Positions 1 to 7,691 are shown, counted from the stretch's first letter. The stretch is 14,732 bases of DNA from DATGXB01 sp035298905 (GCA_035298905.1 DATGXQ010000182.1:1-14732), one strand, 5' to 3'. Numbers and translations: made by a program. The notes: generated from the letters alone by a model not told the origin.

Positions 1-1104
1 GTTATGGTGGACTTCGTAGCGTTCCTTTAAGCCCCGTAAAATAGAAATGGTATTTTCGACGCTAGGCTGGTCTACAAAGACTTGTTGGAAACGACGTTCT
101 AGGGCTGCGTCTTTTTCGATGTATTTGCGGTATTCATCTAAGGTTGTTGCCCCAATACAGCGTAATTCACCACGGGCTAACATTGGTTTAAGTAAATTCC
201 CGGCATCCATCGACCCTTGTTGGTTAGAACCTGTGCCAACAACGGTGTGCAGTTCGTCAATAAATAGCACAACTTGCCCGTTTGATTCCGTAACTTCTCG
301 GAGGACATTCTTTAAACGGTCTTCAAATTCACCCCGGTATTTAGCACCAGCGATTAAACTACCAATATCTAAGGAAATCAACTGACGATTTTTTAAAGAT
401 TCTGGAACGTCACCATTCACCATTCTTTGTGCCAATGCTTCGGCTATGGCTGTTTTTCCTACTCCTGGTTCACCAATTAATACAGGGTTATTTTTACTGC
501 GACGAGATAACACCTGAATTACTCGGCGAATTTCTTCATCTCGACCAATTACAGGGTCTAATTTGCCGGATCTGGCTTGTTCTGTCAAGTCTCTACCAAA
601 GCGTTTCAGAGCTTCGTAGGGGACATCAGCATTCTTATCTGATTTTTCTGATGTTCTGGAACTGGTGCGAGTAGTTTTGATTGCGGCTTCTAATTTGGGA
701 AGGTCGAAGTTTAAGCTTTTGAAAATCCGCTTACCAACCCGCTCATCTTCCGCAAAAGCTAATAATAAATGCCCTTCGGAGATTTCTGTTTCTCCCATTT
801 TGGCGCGAATTTCGTCAGCGCGATCGAGCATTAAGTCTAAATTTCGTCCCAGATAAAGTTGATCACTTTTACCAATTCTCGGTTGACGCTGACAAAATGC
901 TTCTAATTGCTGTAATACTCGACTAGAATCAATTTCTGCACGATTAAGGATACCGGAGGCTAAATTACTGGGTTCTTGTAAAAGTGCTATTATTAAATGT
1001 TCTACTTCTAGTTGCTGTTGTTGATAAGCACGGACTATATTCTGAGATTTAAATACGGCATCCCAGGCTGTATCAGTAAATTTATCTGGATCTGTAGGTT
1101 GCAT
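1..1104 (-). CDS. clpB: ATP-dependent chaperone ClpB, N-terminal part (partial at window edge)
   Basis: This is the first 368 codons of a Clp/Hsp100 disaggregase, which threads aggregated proteins through a hexameric ring together with DnaK. The reading frame is open from the ATG at 1104 to base 1, so the 3' part (middle coiled-coil domain and second ATPase domain) lies outside the window. The protein begins MQPTDPDKFT, followed by the two Clp N-terminal repeats (about residues 1-150). The first ATPase domain shows Walker A GEPGVGKT (211-218), Walker B VLFIDE (279-284) and the paired arginines of LERRF (R337, R338). The conserved YRGEFEDR pore-loop region is present. The N-terminal sequence fits ClpB rather than ClpC. 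No strong ribosome binding site precedes the ATG. Cyanobacteria often carry more than one clpB, and which paralogue this is cannot be told here. Confidence 0.95.
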   Translation of the reverse strand, partial: MQPTDPDKFTDTAWDAVFKSQNIVRAYQQQQLEVEHLIIALLQEPSNLASGILNRAEIDSSRVLQQLEAFCQRQPRIGKSDQLYLGRNLDLMLDRADEIRAKMGETEISEGHLLLAFAEDERVGKRIFKSLNFDLPKLEAAIKTTRTSSRTSEKSDKNADVPYEALKRFGRDLTEQARSGKLDPVIGRDEEIRRVIQVLSRRSKNNPVLIGEPGVGKTAIAEALAQRMVNGDVPESLKNRQLISLDIGSLIAGAKYRGEFEDRLKNVLREVTESNGQVVLFIDELHTVVGTGSNQQGSMDAGNLLKPMLARGELRCIGATTLDEYRKYIEKDAALERRFQQVFVDQPSVENTISILRGLKERYEVHHN

Positions 1105-1116
1105 TTTTAAGAAAGG

Positions 1117-1150
1117 GGACTGGTAACTGGTGACTAATGACTGGTGACTG
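1117..1150. repeat. Degenerate STRR, TGACTGG-type heptamers
   Basis: Imperfect heptamers of the form ACTGGTG/ACTAATG recur next to the clpB start. The same unit occurs as a cleaner array after eno (6030-6057). Short tandemly repeated repetitive sequences with 7-bp units are a known feature of heterocystous cyanobacterial genomes. Confidence 0.6.
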
Positions 1151-1175
1151 GGAAAAGAGAATAGATATTATTTAC

Positions 1176-1281
1176 ATATAGCAATCCGATCTGAGTTGTG
1201 AACTGACTTGTGGAGAGAAGGGAACAGGGAACAGGGAACAGGGAACAGTTAGAGTTCATAAATGATTTAGGATTGCTATAT
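1176..1281 (-). mobile_element. MITE-like element, copy 1 (full length, 106 bp)
   Basis: The ends form a perfect 12-bp terminal inverted repeat, ATATAGCAATCC and GGATTGCTATAT. The element has no coding capacity. On the minus strand it matches the copy at 7758-7863 almost base for base and has the same length of 106 bp. Its interior carries four perfect tandem heptamers AGGGAAC (1219-1246). A small non-coding element with terminal inverted repeats and several copies in one window is best explained as a MITE mobilised in trans by a transposase elsewhere in the genome. The transposase family is unknown; the TA-rich ends would suit an IS630-type enzyme, which is inference only. Confidence 0.8.
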
Positions 1282-1459
1282 CATTGGGGGTTGCCATAGG
1301 GAGAAAATGAGGGCAGACAAATAATTGATATGTACTACTCAAACCAGGTTGAAGTGAGTAAAACCTATTTGCTGAACATTTCCTCAAAAGGATAGGTTAC
1401 TAGAAAAGGTGACAAATACATACTTAATACTTTATATTTCGCGCTTGTGCTGGGATCTT

Positions 1460-1494
1460 CAGTGGGTAATTGAAAATCCACATCCAACCCACTG
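1460..1494. repeat. Inverted repeat, 8-bp arms
   Basis: CAGTGGGT at 1460-1467 is mirrored by ACCCACTG at 1487-1494 across a 19-nt spacer. No T-run follows on either strand, so it is not a typical intrinsic terminator. Its function is unknown. Confidence 0.4.
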
Positions 1495-1591
1495 CCATGA
1501 TGATAGCGAATGATGCCCAATTAGATACTGTAGACTAGGAGCGATCGCTAGTTGTAAATTGAGAGCGATCGCTTTGATTTATTTGAGCCAA

Positions 1592-2026
1592 CTATTGACT
1601 TACAAGTTGCGCTTGTGCCTCTTTTTCTGCTGTGGAAATGTGACTACTCAACTGAATTAGTTCCACTTTATACCCATCTGGATCTTCTACAAACGCGATG
1701 ACTGTGGAACCATGTTTCATTGGCCCTGGTTCCCGTACCACCTTACCACCACGTTTTCTAATTTCCTCACAGGTGGCGTAAATGTCATCTACGCCAATGG
1801 CAATATGTCCATAAGCATTGCCTATCTCATATTTATCCACACCCCAATTATAGGTTAGCTCTAGTACGGTATGGTCGCTTTCTTCCCCATAACCCACAAA
1901 AGCTAAGGTGAACTCTCCACCTGGATAATCTTTCCGCCGAAGTAATTGCATCCCCAACACTTCACAATAGAATTTGAGGGACTCTTCCAAGTTACCTACA
2001 CGTAACATTGTATGTAGCAATCGCAT
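1592..2026 (-). CDS. gloA: Lactoylglutathione lyase (glyoxalase I)
   Basis: A 144-residue glyoxalase I, which converts the hemithioacetal of methylglyoxal and glutathione into S-lactoylglutathione, detoxifying a by-product of glycolysis in the cytoplasm. The two-module vicinal oxygen chelate fold is evident. The four metal ligands H5, E56, H74 and E122 sit at the same positions as in the nickel-dependent E. coli enzyme. The motifs VLELTYNWG, YGHIAIGVDD and FVEDPDGYKVELIQ are intact. The length suits the short nickel-type class, with about 17 extra C-terminal residues rich in A, Q and S. The start is the ATG at 2026, and the first residues MRLLHTMLRV match the family start. The gene stands alone; two HIP1 decamers lie just beyond its stop. 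Confidence 0.95.
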   Translation of the reverse strand: MRLLHTMLRVGNLEESLKFYCEVLGMQLLRRKDYPGGEFTLAFVGYGEESDHTVLELTYNWGVDKYEIGNAYGHIAIGVDDIYATCEEIRKRGGKVVREPGPMKHGSTVIAFVEDPDGYKVELIQLSSHISTAEKEAQAQLVSQ

Positions 2027-2087
2027 ATTGATTTTTGTTCTGTACTTGGTTTAATAGTGTTAACTATCAATATTGTACAGATGGGCA

Positions 2088-2215
2088 TGGAGAAAAGACG
2101 CTCTGACGCGGAGAAAAGAGACGCTCTGACGCTCTGACGCTCTGACGCGGGGAAAGAAAGACAAAAAGATTCTCCCCTCTCCTTGCACAGACGCTACGCG
2201 AACACCGTGTCTCCC
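2088..2215. repeat. Short tandem octamer repeats (GACGCTCT) and related low-complexity DNA
   Basis: GACGCTCT is repeated at 2120-2127, 2128-2135 and 2136-2143, followed by a partial GACGC. One earlier unit lies at 2097-2104 within a partial duplication of the flanking GGAGAAAAGA. The block continues through a C/T-rich stretch to 2215. It separates gloA from the LolA-like gene and encodes nothing credible. It is the same class of sequence as the heptamer STRR, with an 8-bp period. Confidence 0.75.
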
Positions 2216-2236
2216 CCTCTCCCCATCTCCTCTGTA

Positions 2237-3082
2237 CTAAAATGGATCAATGCTCAAGGATTTAACCTGTTTAGCTCCTAGTGGGGGAGAGAATTTAAAA
2301 GTTTGGGCTGTAGTAACAGGCTGAGAAGTTCTTTGCAGAATTTTTTCAGTAATTAAAATATCAAAACCGCTACTTTGTCCACCAAATTGGACTTGTTTGA
2401 CTATTCCCTCTACTGGTTCTATAAAAGCACTGAAGTTAAATCCATCTTCTGGCTCAGTATATCTATAGACAGATACCTGTTGATTATCTACAATCCCTTG
2501 TTCTTCTTTAAGTCGAGTATTATCTAATAAACCAATTTCTTGGAGAATCTTTTCACTGCTGGATTGATTTTGAGAAATTGCCACCCTTGCTTCTTCTGGA
2601 AATTGTATAAATACTAAAGAGGAAACCCCAATCAGAAAAGATTCTTGGAAATTATCCGAGGAACTAATACTATATTCTTGGGATACAGGATTGTAAGTCC
2701 AAACTTTTTTTCCATCAGAAATCACCACATACTGTTGTTTGGTTTGATCTTCTATCTCAGTAAAAAAAATTTCCGACCTAAACTTTCCTCCGGCTTGGAC
2801 AATCGTTTTAGTGTTAATTTTAAATTTAAAATCTCCTCCTTGAGTTTTAGCCGTAATCAAGGATTGAGATTCCGTCAAATAGCGATCGCTCTGCCAAAAT
2901 TTAGTAATTGCTTTTACCAGTAAATCTTTGTTGAGGGTAGTCTGTCTTTGACTAATTTTGGTTGTCTTTGCTGCTGTTAGTGCTGGTTGGGGCTGAGTAG
3001 ATTGGGCTTGACTTATACCTACTAGCATGGTGATCAGGCTAACAGAAGCTACAGAGGCGATCTTTTGTAGTGTTAGGTTCAT
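2237..3082 (-). CDS. Exported LolA-like / DUF2092-like protein of unknown function
   Basis: A 281-residue protein that probably acts in the periplasm. From the ATG at 3082 the first 26 residues form a signal peptide: a lysine near the N-terminus, a hydrophobic core of A, S, V, L and I, and a likely cleavage site after ISQA. The same frame extends upstream to a TTG at 3106 but adds only eight hydrophilic residues, so the ATG is preferred. The mature part alternates beta-strand-like segments and contains VISDGKKVWTYNP (about 119-132), a pattern seen in LolA-like and DUF2092 proteins, whose half-barrel fold binds lipids or hydrophobic ligands. No lipobox cysteine is present. Neighbours give no functional hint. 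The family resemblance is moderately sure; the ligand is unknown. Confidence 0.7.
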   Translation of the reverse strand: MNLTLQKIASVASVSLITMLVGISQAQSTQPQPALTAAKTTKISQRQTTLNKDLLVKAITKFWQSDRYLTESQSLITAKTQGGDFKFKINTKTIVQAGGKFRSEIFFTEIEDQTKQQYVVISDGKKVWTYNPVSQEYSISSSDNFQESFLIGVSSLVFIQFPEEARVAISQNQSSSEKILQEIGLLDNTRLKEEQGIVDNQQVSVYRYTEPEDGFNFSAFIEPVEGIVKQVQFGGQSSGFDILITEKILQRTSQPVTTAQTFKFSPPLGAKQVKSLSIDPF

Positions 3083-3376
3083 GGTTGATTGATAATCCAG
3101 TGTCAATTTACTACTTTATCTATAATTGAAAATACTTCTGCTCACGAAAGCTAGTATCAAGGTTATCTCATGTTCCATATAAGTATAAGATAAATTCAAT
3201 ACAAATTTATTTAGTATTTTACATAAATTTACTTCTAAAATTAGCATCCATTTTACAATGTATTTACTTATTATTGCTTACTGATAAATTAGGAATCTTT
3301 TCCCTGTTGGGTTTATTTTTTAGCGGTTTCTAGGCAATTACTGTTCAGGCACAAAAACACCGCCCGTAAATTAAAT

Positions 3377-3392
3377 ATTACACAAGTGTAAT
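3377..3392. promoter_or_regulatory. Operator-like palindrome ATTACAC-AA-GTGTAAT
   Basis: Two perfect 7-bp arms flank a 2-bp centre. The size and symmetry suit a dimeric helix-turn-helix regulator. It lies about 295 bp upstream of the minus-strand LolA-like gene and about 340 bp upstream of the PEP-CTERM gene, so its target is unclear. No regulator can be named. Confidence 0.35.
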
Positions 3393-3442
3393 TACAGTAA
3401 AATCAAAGCGTTCTTTATCAGCATTAGCAGTAATAAAATTTT

Positions 3443-3520
3443 ATATAGAAATCAGAGTTCCCTGTTAAGAGTTCCCTTCTCTCCGCAAGTCAGTTCACAA
3501 CTCAGATCGGATTGCTATAG
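3443..3520 (+). mobile_element. MITE-like element, copy 3 (internally deleted, 78 bp)
   Basis: The left end ATATAGAAATC and the right end GGATTGCTATAG are slightly diverged terminal repeats. The right two-thirds match the 7758-7863 copy in the same orientation. Compared with that 106-bp copy, exactly 28 bp are missing after the left terminal repeat, and the inner repeat is reduced. It is therefore a decayed relative. Confidence 0.75.
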
Positions 3521-3729
3521 TTGGTTTTGAAAACTAAACCATCTACTTAGCACCTGCTATACATTAGGATAATTTTATAAATTCATTATTATTATAAGGA
3601 CATGATGTAAATGTTTAAATTTAAACTTCAAGTAAATTTAGTGTGTTTTTTATTTAAAGTTAAATAATTTGCTCTTACAAATTAGATACTCAAAAGTATA
3701 TTTACTGAACAAAAAAGTATTTTTTAATC

Positions 3730-4455
3730 ATGCCCAAAAACTTGAAAAATCATTTCCAAATTGCAGCCTTAGTAGTTCTCACTACTTCTGTTGCTCCTAG
3801 CTTGACTCAACCAGCTTTTGCTCAGAACGTCAGTTGGACAGATTGGACTTCTGCAACTACTGGTCTGAATGGTTCTGCTACTGGTTCTCTCAGCCTTCCC
3901 AATCAATCGCCAATTACGGTTACTTACAGAGGGGAAGTTCTGTTTGCACAAACTAACGGTGGTATCAACTACTGGAATCCTGCTACACCTTATGTTAGCC
4001 CCACTGTACCCAACGCACCACCAGCTAGTGACATTATTGCTTTAGTTGGGGGTAATCAAAGAGTAAATACAATCACTTTTTCCAGCCCAGTAAAAGATCC
4101 TGTGTTTGGAATTGTCAGCATGGGTCAATTTGGTATACCTGTACGTTATAATTTTGACGCTCCCTTTGATGTTTTGAGTTTCGGCCCTGGTTACTGGGGT
4201 AATGGTCCTTTAACAGAATTACCAGGAAATATACTACAAGGTAGAGAAGGACACGGGGTAATTCAGTTTCAGGGAACTTTGTCTTCAATTAGTTGGACTA
4301 CTCCTGTTGCAGAAAACTGGCATGGATTTACCGTAGGTGCAAAGAAAAGTGTACCAGAACCTACAACAGCTTTAGGTTTATTGTTCCTGGGTGGGCTGGG
4401 CGCTGTGGGCTTAAAGCGGAAAGAGCAAAATTTCAGCAGCAATGATCAAGTATAA
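3730..4455 (+). CDS. PEP-CTERM sorting domain protein, exported
   Basis: A 241-residue secreted protein. An N-terminal signal peptide is clear, with K3, K6, a hydrophobic stretch around residues 11-25 and probable cleavage after AFA (29-31). The body is rich in G, S, T, N and P and looks like a beta-sandwich without cysteines. The C-terminus carries a complete PEP-CTERM signal: VPEP (208-211), a hydrophobic helix rich in G, L and A, and the basic stop KRK (229-231), followed by ten residues. PEP-CTERM proteins are processed by an exosortase at the membrane and exported to the surface or extracellular matrix; that is family knowledge, and no exosortase is seen here. The function of the body is not recognised. 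No good Shine-Dalgarno precedes the ATG. A strong terminator follows at 4525-4552. Confidence 0.85.
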   Translation: MPKNLKNHFQIAALVVLTTSVAPSLTQPAFAQNVSWTDWTSATTGLNGSATGSLSLPNQSPITVTYRGEVLFAQTNGGINYWNPATPYVSPTVPNAPPASDIIALVGGNQRVNTITFSSPVKDPVFGIVSMGQFGIPVRYNFDAPFDVLSFGPGYWGNGPLTELPGNILQGREGHGVIQFQGTLSSISWTTPVAENWHGFTVGAKKSVPEPTTALGLLFLGGLGAVGLKRKEQNFSSNDQV

Positions 4456-4524
4456 TCAGACTCTTGATTGCTGAGTCAGCATAGGGAAAAATTAGCCTAT
4501 TTCTTAGATTAACTATGAAAGTTC

Positions 4525-4552
4525 ACCCTGAGTATTCATACTTGGGGTTTTT
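4525..4552 (+). terminator. Intrinsic terminator after the PEP-CTERM gene
   Basis: CCCTGAGTAT (4526-4535) can pair with ATACTTGGGG (4538-4547), using two G-T wobbles around a tight central loop. A run of five T follows immediately (4548-4552). It lies 70 bp past the stop codon and isolates this gene from eno. Confidence 0.75.
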
Positions 4553-4720
4553 ATGTTGGCAAACAATTGATTCGGCAACTTTGATTAATATCTTCCAGAA
4601 TAGCTCTATGACTAACCGTGTATTGATGCTGGTGTGAGCTAATTTATGGAAATCTTCTTTAATCTCTGCCAAGAAAGCCACTGAAAACTCTATGCTAACG
4701 ATCGGGCTAAAACATTAAAA

Positions 4721-4725
4721 GGAGG
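4721..4725 (+). promoter_or_regulatory. Ribosome binding site deciding the eno start
   Basis: GGAGG lies 8 nt before the ATG at 4734. An in-frame GTG at 4728 is only 2 nt from it, too close to be used, so the ATG is chosen. Confidence 0.85.
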
Positions 4726-4733
4726 AAGTGAGA

Positions 4734-6023
4734 ATGACTAAATTTTTGGACACTGCTATTGAGGCCATTGTAGCACGCGAAATTCTCGATTCACGGGGTA
4801 GACCGACTGTGGAGGCTGAGGTACATTTAGCTAATGGTGTTGTTGGCTTGGCACAGGTTCCTAGCGGTGCTTCTACTGGCACATTTGAAGCCTACGAACT
4901 GCGAGACGGTGATAAAAGCCGTTATGGGGGTAAAGGTGTACTCAAGGCAGTACAAAACGTCAAAGAAGTGTTAGCCCCAAAATTATTAAATCTGGATGTT
5001 CTGAACCAAGAACTATTAGACAGAACCGCGATCGCTCTGGATGGTTCGCACAACAAAGCTAATTTGGGCGCAAATGCGATTTTAGCTGTATCTTTGGCGG
5101 CTGCTAAGGCTGGGGCTGGGGCTTTAGATATCCCTCTGTATCGCTATTTGGGTGGACCTTTAGCGAATTTGCTACCAGTCCCCTTAATGAATGTAATTAA
5201 TGGTGGCGCTCATGCAGCTAATAACGTAGATTTCCAAGAATTTATGATTGTCCCCATTGGTGCTTCTTCTTTTAAGGAAGCATTACGCTGGGGTGCAGAA
5301 GTATTTGCTACTTTAAGCAAAGTCTTAGATGACAAGGGTTTGCTGACTGGTGTCGGTGATGAAGGTGGTTTTGCTCCCAATTTGGAATCTAACCAAGTGG
5401 CTTTAGAGTTGTTAGTAGCAGCCATTGAGAAAGCAGGTTACAAGCCCGGAGAACAGGTAGCATTAGCCTTAGATGTGGCAGCTAGTGAGTTTTACAAAGA
5501 TGGGCAATACATTTATGATGGCAAACCCCATGCTCCTAGCGAGTTTATTGATTACTTGGGTCAGTTAGTTGACCAATATCCGATCGTTTCCATTGAAGAT
5601 GGTTTACATGAGGAAGATTGGCAAAACTGGCAACTGCTGACCCAAAAGTTAGGCTCACGGGTGCAACTGGTAGGTGATGATTTATTTGTGACCAATGCCA
5701 CCCGCTTACAAAAGGGAATTGAGCAAAAAGCCGGAAATGCGATTTTGATTAAGCTGAATCAAATTGGTTCTTTGACTGAAACCTTAGAAACCATTGATTT
5801 AGCTACTCGTAACGGTTTCCGTTCAGTGATTAGCCATCGTTCCGGGGAAACAGAAGACACAACCATTGCTGATTTAGCAGTAGCCACCCGTGCCGGTCAA
5901 ATTAAGACTGGTTCTCTGTGTCGTAGTGAACGGGTAGCTAAGTACAATCGCTTACTACGGATTGAGGATGAATTAGGCGATCGCGCTCTTTATGCTGGTG
6001 CTGTCGGACTAGGGCCGAAGTAA
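4734..6023 (+). CDS. eno: Enolase (phosphopyruvate hydratase)
   Basis: A 429-residue enolase that interconverts 2-phosphoglycerate and phosphoenolpyruvate in glycolysis and gluconeogenesis, in the cytoplasm. The N-terminal capping domain starts IEAIVAREILDSRGRPTVE and contains the mobile loop SGASTG. In the barrel, the magnesium ligands D247 (in ALDVAASEF), E288 (in SIEDG) and D315 (in VGDDLF), the acid/base residues E210 (in GDEGGFAPN) and K340 (in IKLNQIGS), and the SHRSGETEDT motif are all present. Length and composition are normal. The start is the ATG placed 8 nt after GGAGG. The gene is preceded by a terminator and a leader of at least 180 bp, and it converges with argC, so it is probably transcribed alone. 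It contains two HIP1 sites, as expected of resident chromosomal DNA. Confidence 0.98.
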   Translation: MTKFLDTAIEAIVAREILDSRGRPTVEAEVHLANGVVGLAQVPSGASTGTFEAYELRDGDKSRYGGKGVLKAVQNVKEVLAPKLLNLDVLNQELLDRTAIALDGSHNKANLGANAILAVSLAAAKAGAGALDIPLYRYLGGPLANLLPVPLMNVINGGAHAANNVDFQEFMIVPIGASSFKEALRWGAEVFATLSKVLDDKGLLTGVGDEGGFAPNLESNQVALELLVAAIEKAGYKPGEQVALALDVAASEFYKDGQYIYDGKPHAPSEFIDYLGQLVDQYPIVSIEDGLHEEDWQNWQLLTQKLGSRVQLVGDDLFVTNATRLQKGIEQKAGNAILIKLNQIGSLTETLETIDLATRNGFRSVISHRSGETEDTTIADLAVATRAGQIKTGSLCRSERVAKYNRLLRIEDELGDRALYAGAVGLGPK

Positions 6024-6029
6024 GGGATT

Positions 6030-6118
6030 GGTGACTGGTGACTGGTGACTGGTGACTGGGAACAAAACAATAATTCTTTCCTCATTTCCCGCTCACCGCT
6101 CACCGATCACCGATCCCC
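6030..6118. repeat. Inverted pair of heptamer STRR arrays in the eno-argC gap
   Basis: Four perfect tandem GGTGACT units (6030-6057) are followed, after about 33 nt, by four heptamers of opposite sense: GCTCACC, GCTCACC, GATCACC and GATCCCC (6091-6118). Five of seven positions can pair in most unit pairs, giving a long imperfect hairpin. It occupies nearly the entire gap between the convergent eno and argC stops and could limit read-through in both directions; that role is inference, and no T-run follows. Confidence 0.7.
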
Positions 6119-6121
6119 AAT

Positions 6122-7180
6122 CTATGGATAAAACCCCAATTTAGGTAAGCCCAAACTTTCATCCCAGCCCAGCATCAAGTTCATACATTGAATAGCTTGG
6201 CCGGCTTGCCCTTTAATTAGGTTGTCAATGGCTGACATGACGATGACGCGACCTGTGCGGGGGTCAACTTCTAGACCGATATAGCAAAGATTGCTACCAC
6301 AAGCCCATTTAGTCTGGGGATAAATGCCGCTACCACAGATTCTCACCCAAGGGGAATTACGGTAGAAAGCAGAAAAGATTGTAATTAAATCATCACGCAC
6401 TAGACCAGGATCGCGGAGTGTGGCGTAGACGGTGGCGAGAATACCGCGCACCATGGGGATGAGGTGGGGAGTAAATTGTACTGTCACCTCGTGTCCTGCC
6501 AGTTCGCTGCAAATCTGCTCAATTTCTGGGGTGTGTCGGTGACGAGCAACGTTGTAGGCAGCCAGAGAGTTGTCTGCTTCTGCTAATAACAGATTGACTT
6601 TAGCTTGTCTTCCACCGCCTGATGTGCCAGATTTAGCATCAATAATTGCTGTTTCTGGGACGATTAAGCCTTGTTTGAGGAGTGGAGAGAGAGCTAGTAG
6701 ACTAGCTGTAGGATAACAACCGGGACAACCGACTAATTGAGCTTCACTAATGCGATCGCGGAAGAGTTCTGGTAATCCATAAACAGCGATCGCTGCTGTT
6801 GTCTGGTCTTTTCTTTCAGTACCATACCAAGTTGTATAAGTTGCCAAATCGCTAAAACGATAATCAGCACTTAAGTCCAGCACTTTACATCCCTTCTCGA
6901 TTAGTCGGGGTGCAATTTGGCAAGCTAAACCATTGGGGAGAGACAGAAACACCACTTCGCAACGACTAGCAATGATTTCTGGGTCTACTGCCTCAATGGG
7001 TATGTTAACTATAGAACCCAAATGAGGGTAGAGGTCAGCAAAGGACTTACCTGCACTGCTCTCACCACCTAAATAAACCAGTTCAACTTCTGGATGATCC
7101 ATCAACAGTCGAACTAGTTGCACTCCGCCATAGCCGGACGCGCCAACAATCCCAACGGGTACGCGTCTCAAATTGCCCAT
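6122..7180 (-). CDS. argC: N-acetyl-gamma-glutamyl-phosphate reductase
   Basis: A 352-residue enzyme of arginine biosynthesis. It reduces N-acetyl-glutamyl 5-phosphate with NADPH to the semialdehyde, in the cytoplasm. The N-terminal Rossmann fold shows GIVGASGYGG (10-19). The catalytic cysteine is C155 in GCPGCYPT (151-158), and the catalytic histidine lies in the conserved VARHRHTPEIEQ (211-222). KSGTSGGGR (183-191) is the usual hinge motif. The length is normal for the family. The start is the ATG at 7180, with an AAGGA-like site about 10 nt upstream. It is a single gene convergent with eno, as argC often stands alone in cyanobacteria. It contains two HIP1 sites. Confidence 0.97.
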   Translation of the reverse strand: MGNLRRVPVGIVGASGYGGVQLVRLLMDHPEVELVYLGGESSAGKSFADLYPHLGSIVNIPIEAVDPEIIASRCEVVFLSLPNGLACQIAPRLIEKGCKVLDLSADYRFSDLATYTTWYGTERKDQTTAAIAVYGLPELFRDRISEAQLVGCPGCYPTASLLALSPLLKQGLIVPETAIIDAKSGTSGGGRQAKVNLLLAEADNSLAAYNVARHRHTPEIEQICSELAGHEVTVQFTPHLIPMVRGILATVYATLRDPGLVRDDLITIFSAFYRNSPWVRICGSGIYPQTKWACGSNLCYIGLEVDPRTGRVIVMSAIDNLIKGQAGQAIQCMNLMLGWDESLGLPKLGFYP

Positions 7181-7260
7181 GATATGAAATCCTTATCCGC
7201 TCTTAAATTATTGTCTTCTTAGCTATACGCAATCAAGCTATTAGAAAATTGCTTATTGCT

Positions 7261-7288
7261 ATTGTACTTTTGCTGGATTGTATAGCAA
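7261..7288 (-). promoter_or_regulatory. Possible promoter of argC
   Basis: On the minus strand TTGCTA (7288-7283) is followed, after 16 nt, by TACAAT (7266-7261), which match the sigma-70 consensus at 4/6 and 5/6 positions. Transcription would begin about 75 nt before the argC ATG. The surroundings are AT-rich, so a chance match is possible. Confidence 0.35.
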
Positions 7289-7398
7289 AGGATCTTCTTT
7301 AGCGTACATACAAATTGATATTTCTGAATATAGTGACCAGACCAATCACACTCAATGTTATGTAGACTAAACTCTCCTAACAAGATTATCTTATTAAG

Positions 7399-7551
7399 AT
7401 GGTAAAAAATTTTGCGCTCCACAAATTTCCTCAAGCCGTTAAAGCACGGAGAAAATCTCAGGGTCTTTCTCAGGAAAGCTTACAGAAGTGTTCAGATGAC
7501 GTTAAAACTACATGGGGACGGGGACACGGCAGAAAGCGGATTTTGGCTTGA
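7399..7551 (+). pseudogene. Probable remnant of a helix-turn-helix (XRE-like) regulator
   Basis: An ATG-initiated 50-codon frame, too short for most gene callers, begins MVKNFALHKFPQAVKARRKS and continues QGLSQESL. The part from about residue 11 to 28 resembles the first helices of XRE/Cro-type DNA-binding domains (arginine-rich helix, then GLSQE). After about residue 33 the resemblance stops, and the frame ends at TGA 7549-7551 just before a heptamer array. I read this as the 5' stump of a regulator disrupted by repeat expansion or deletion. It lies divergent from argC. A real small protein cannot be excluded. Confidence 0.4.
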
Positions 7552-7573
7552 CAACAAGACAGCAGAATTCAGT

Positions 7574-7636
<63 letters not shown>

Positions 7637-7691
7637 ATAGTGATCACACAGGAATAGAGATTAGTAATATTTAGCAAAAATCATTTAGCTT

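Larger units (their letters stand above)
1105..1591. other. Intergenic region between clpB and gloA
   Basis: No credible gene is present in these 487 bp. It holds the clpB upstream region, a short run of TGACTGG-type heptamers (about 1117-1150), a full MITE-like element (1176-1281), an 8-bp inverted repeat (1460-1494), and two HIP1-centred decamers AGCGATCGCT at 1540-1549 and 1564-1573, just past the end of gloA. I could not assign a convincing clpB promoter. Confidence 0.6.
3083..3729. other. AT-rich divergent intergenic region
   Basis: This stretch of nearly 650 bp separates two divergent exported-protein genes and has no credible ORF. It contains the palindrome at 3377-3392, an internally deleted MITE copy (3443-3520) and a 14-bp AT palindrome GTTTAAATTTAAAC (3613-3626). 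Promoters of both flanking genes must lie here, but no -35/-10 pair was clear enough to annotate. Confidence 0.55.

Noticed and set aside
47..856. Three plus-strand frames (47-385, 429-674, 665-856)
   Set aside because: They are antisense shadows of the intact ClpB reading frame.
7222..7286. Fourth MITE copy near argC
   Set aside because: GCTATACGCAATC and GATTGTATAGC faintly resemble the terminal repeats, but the interior shares nothing with the other copies and the arms do not match each other well.
7219..7434. 71-codon minus-strand frame upstream of argC
   Set aside because: It lies in AT-rich DNA, has no recognisable motif or ribosome binding site, and overlaps the argC promoter region and the start of the helix-turn-helix remnant.
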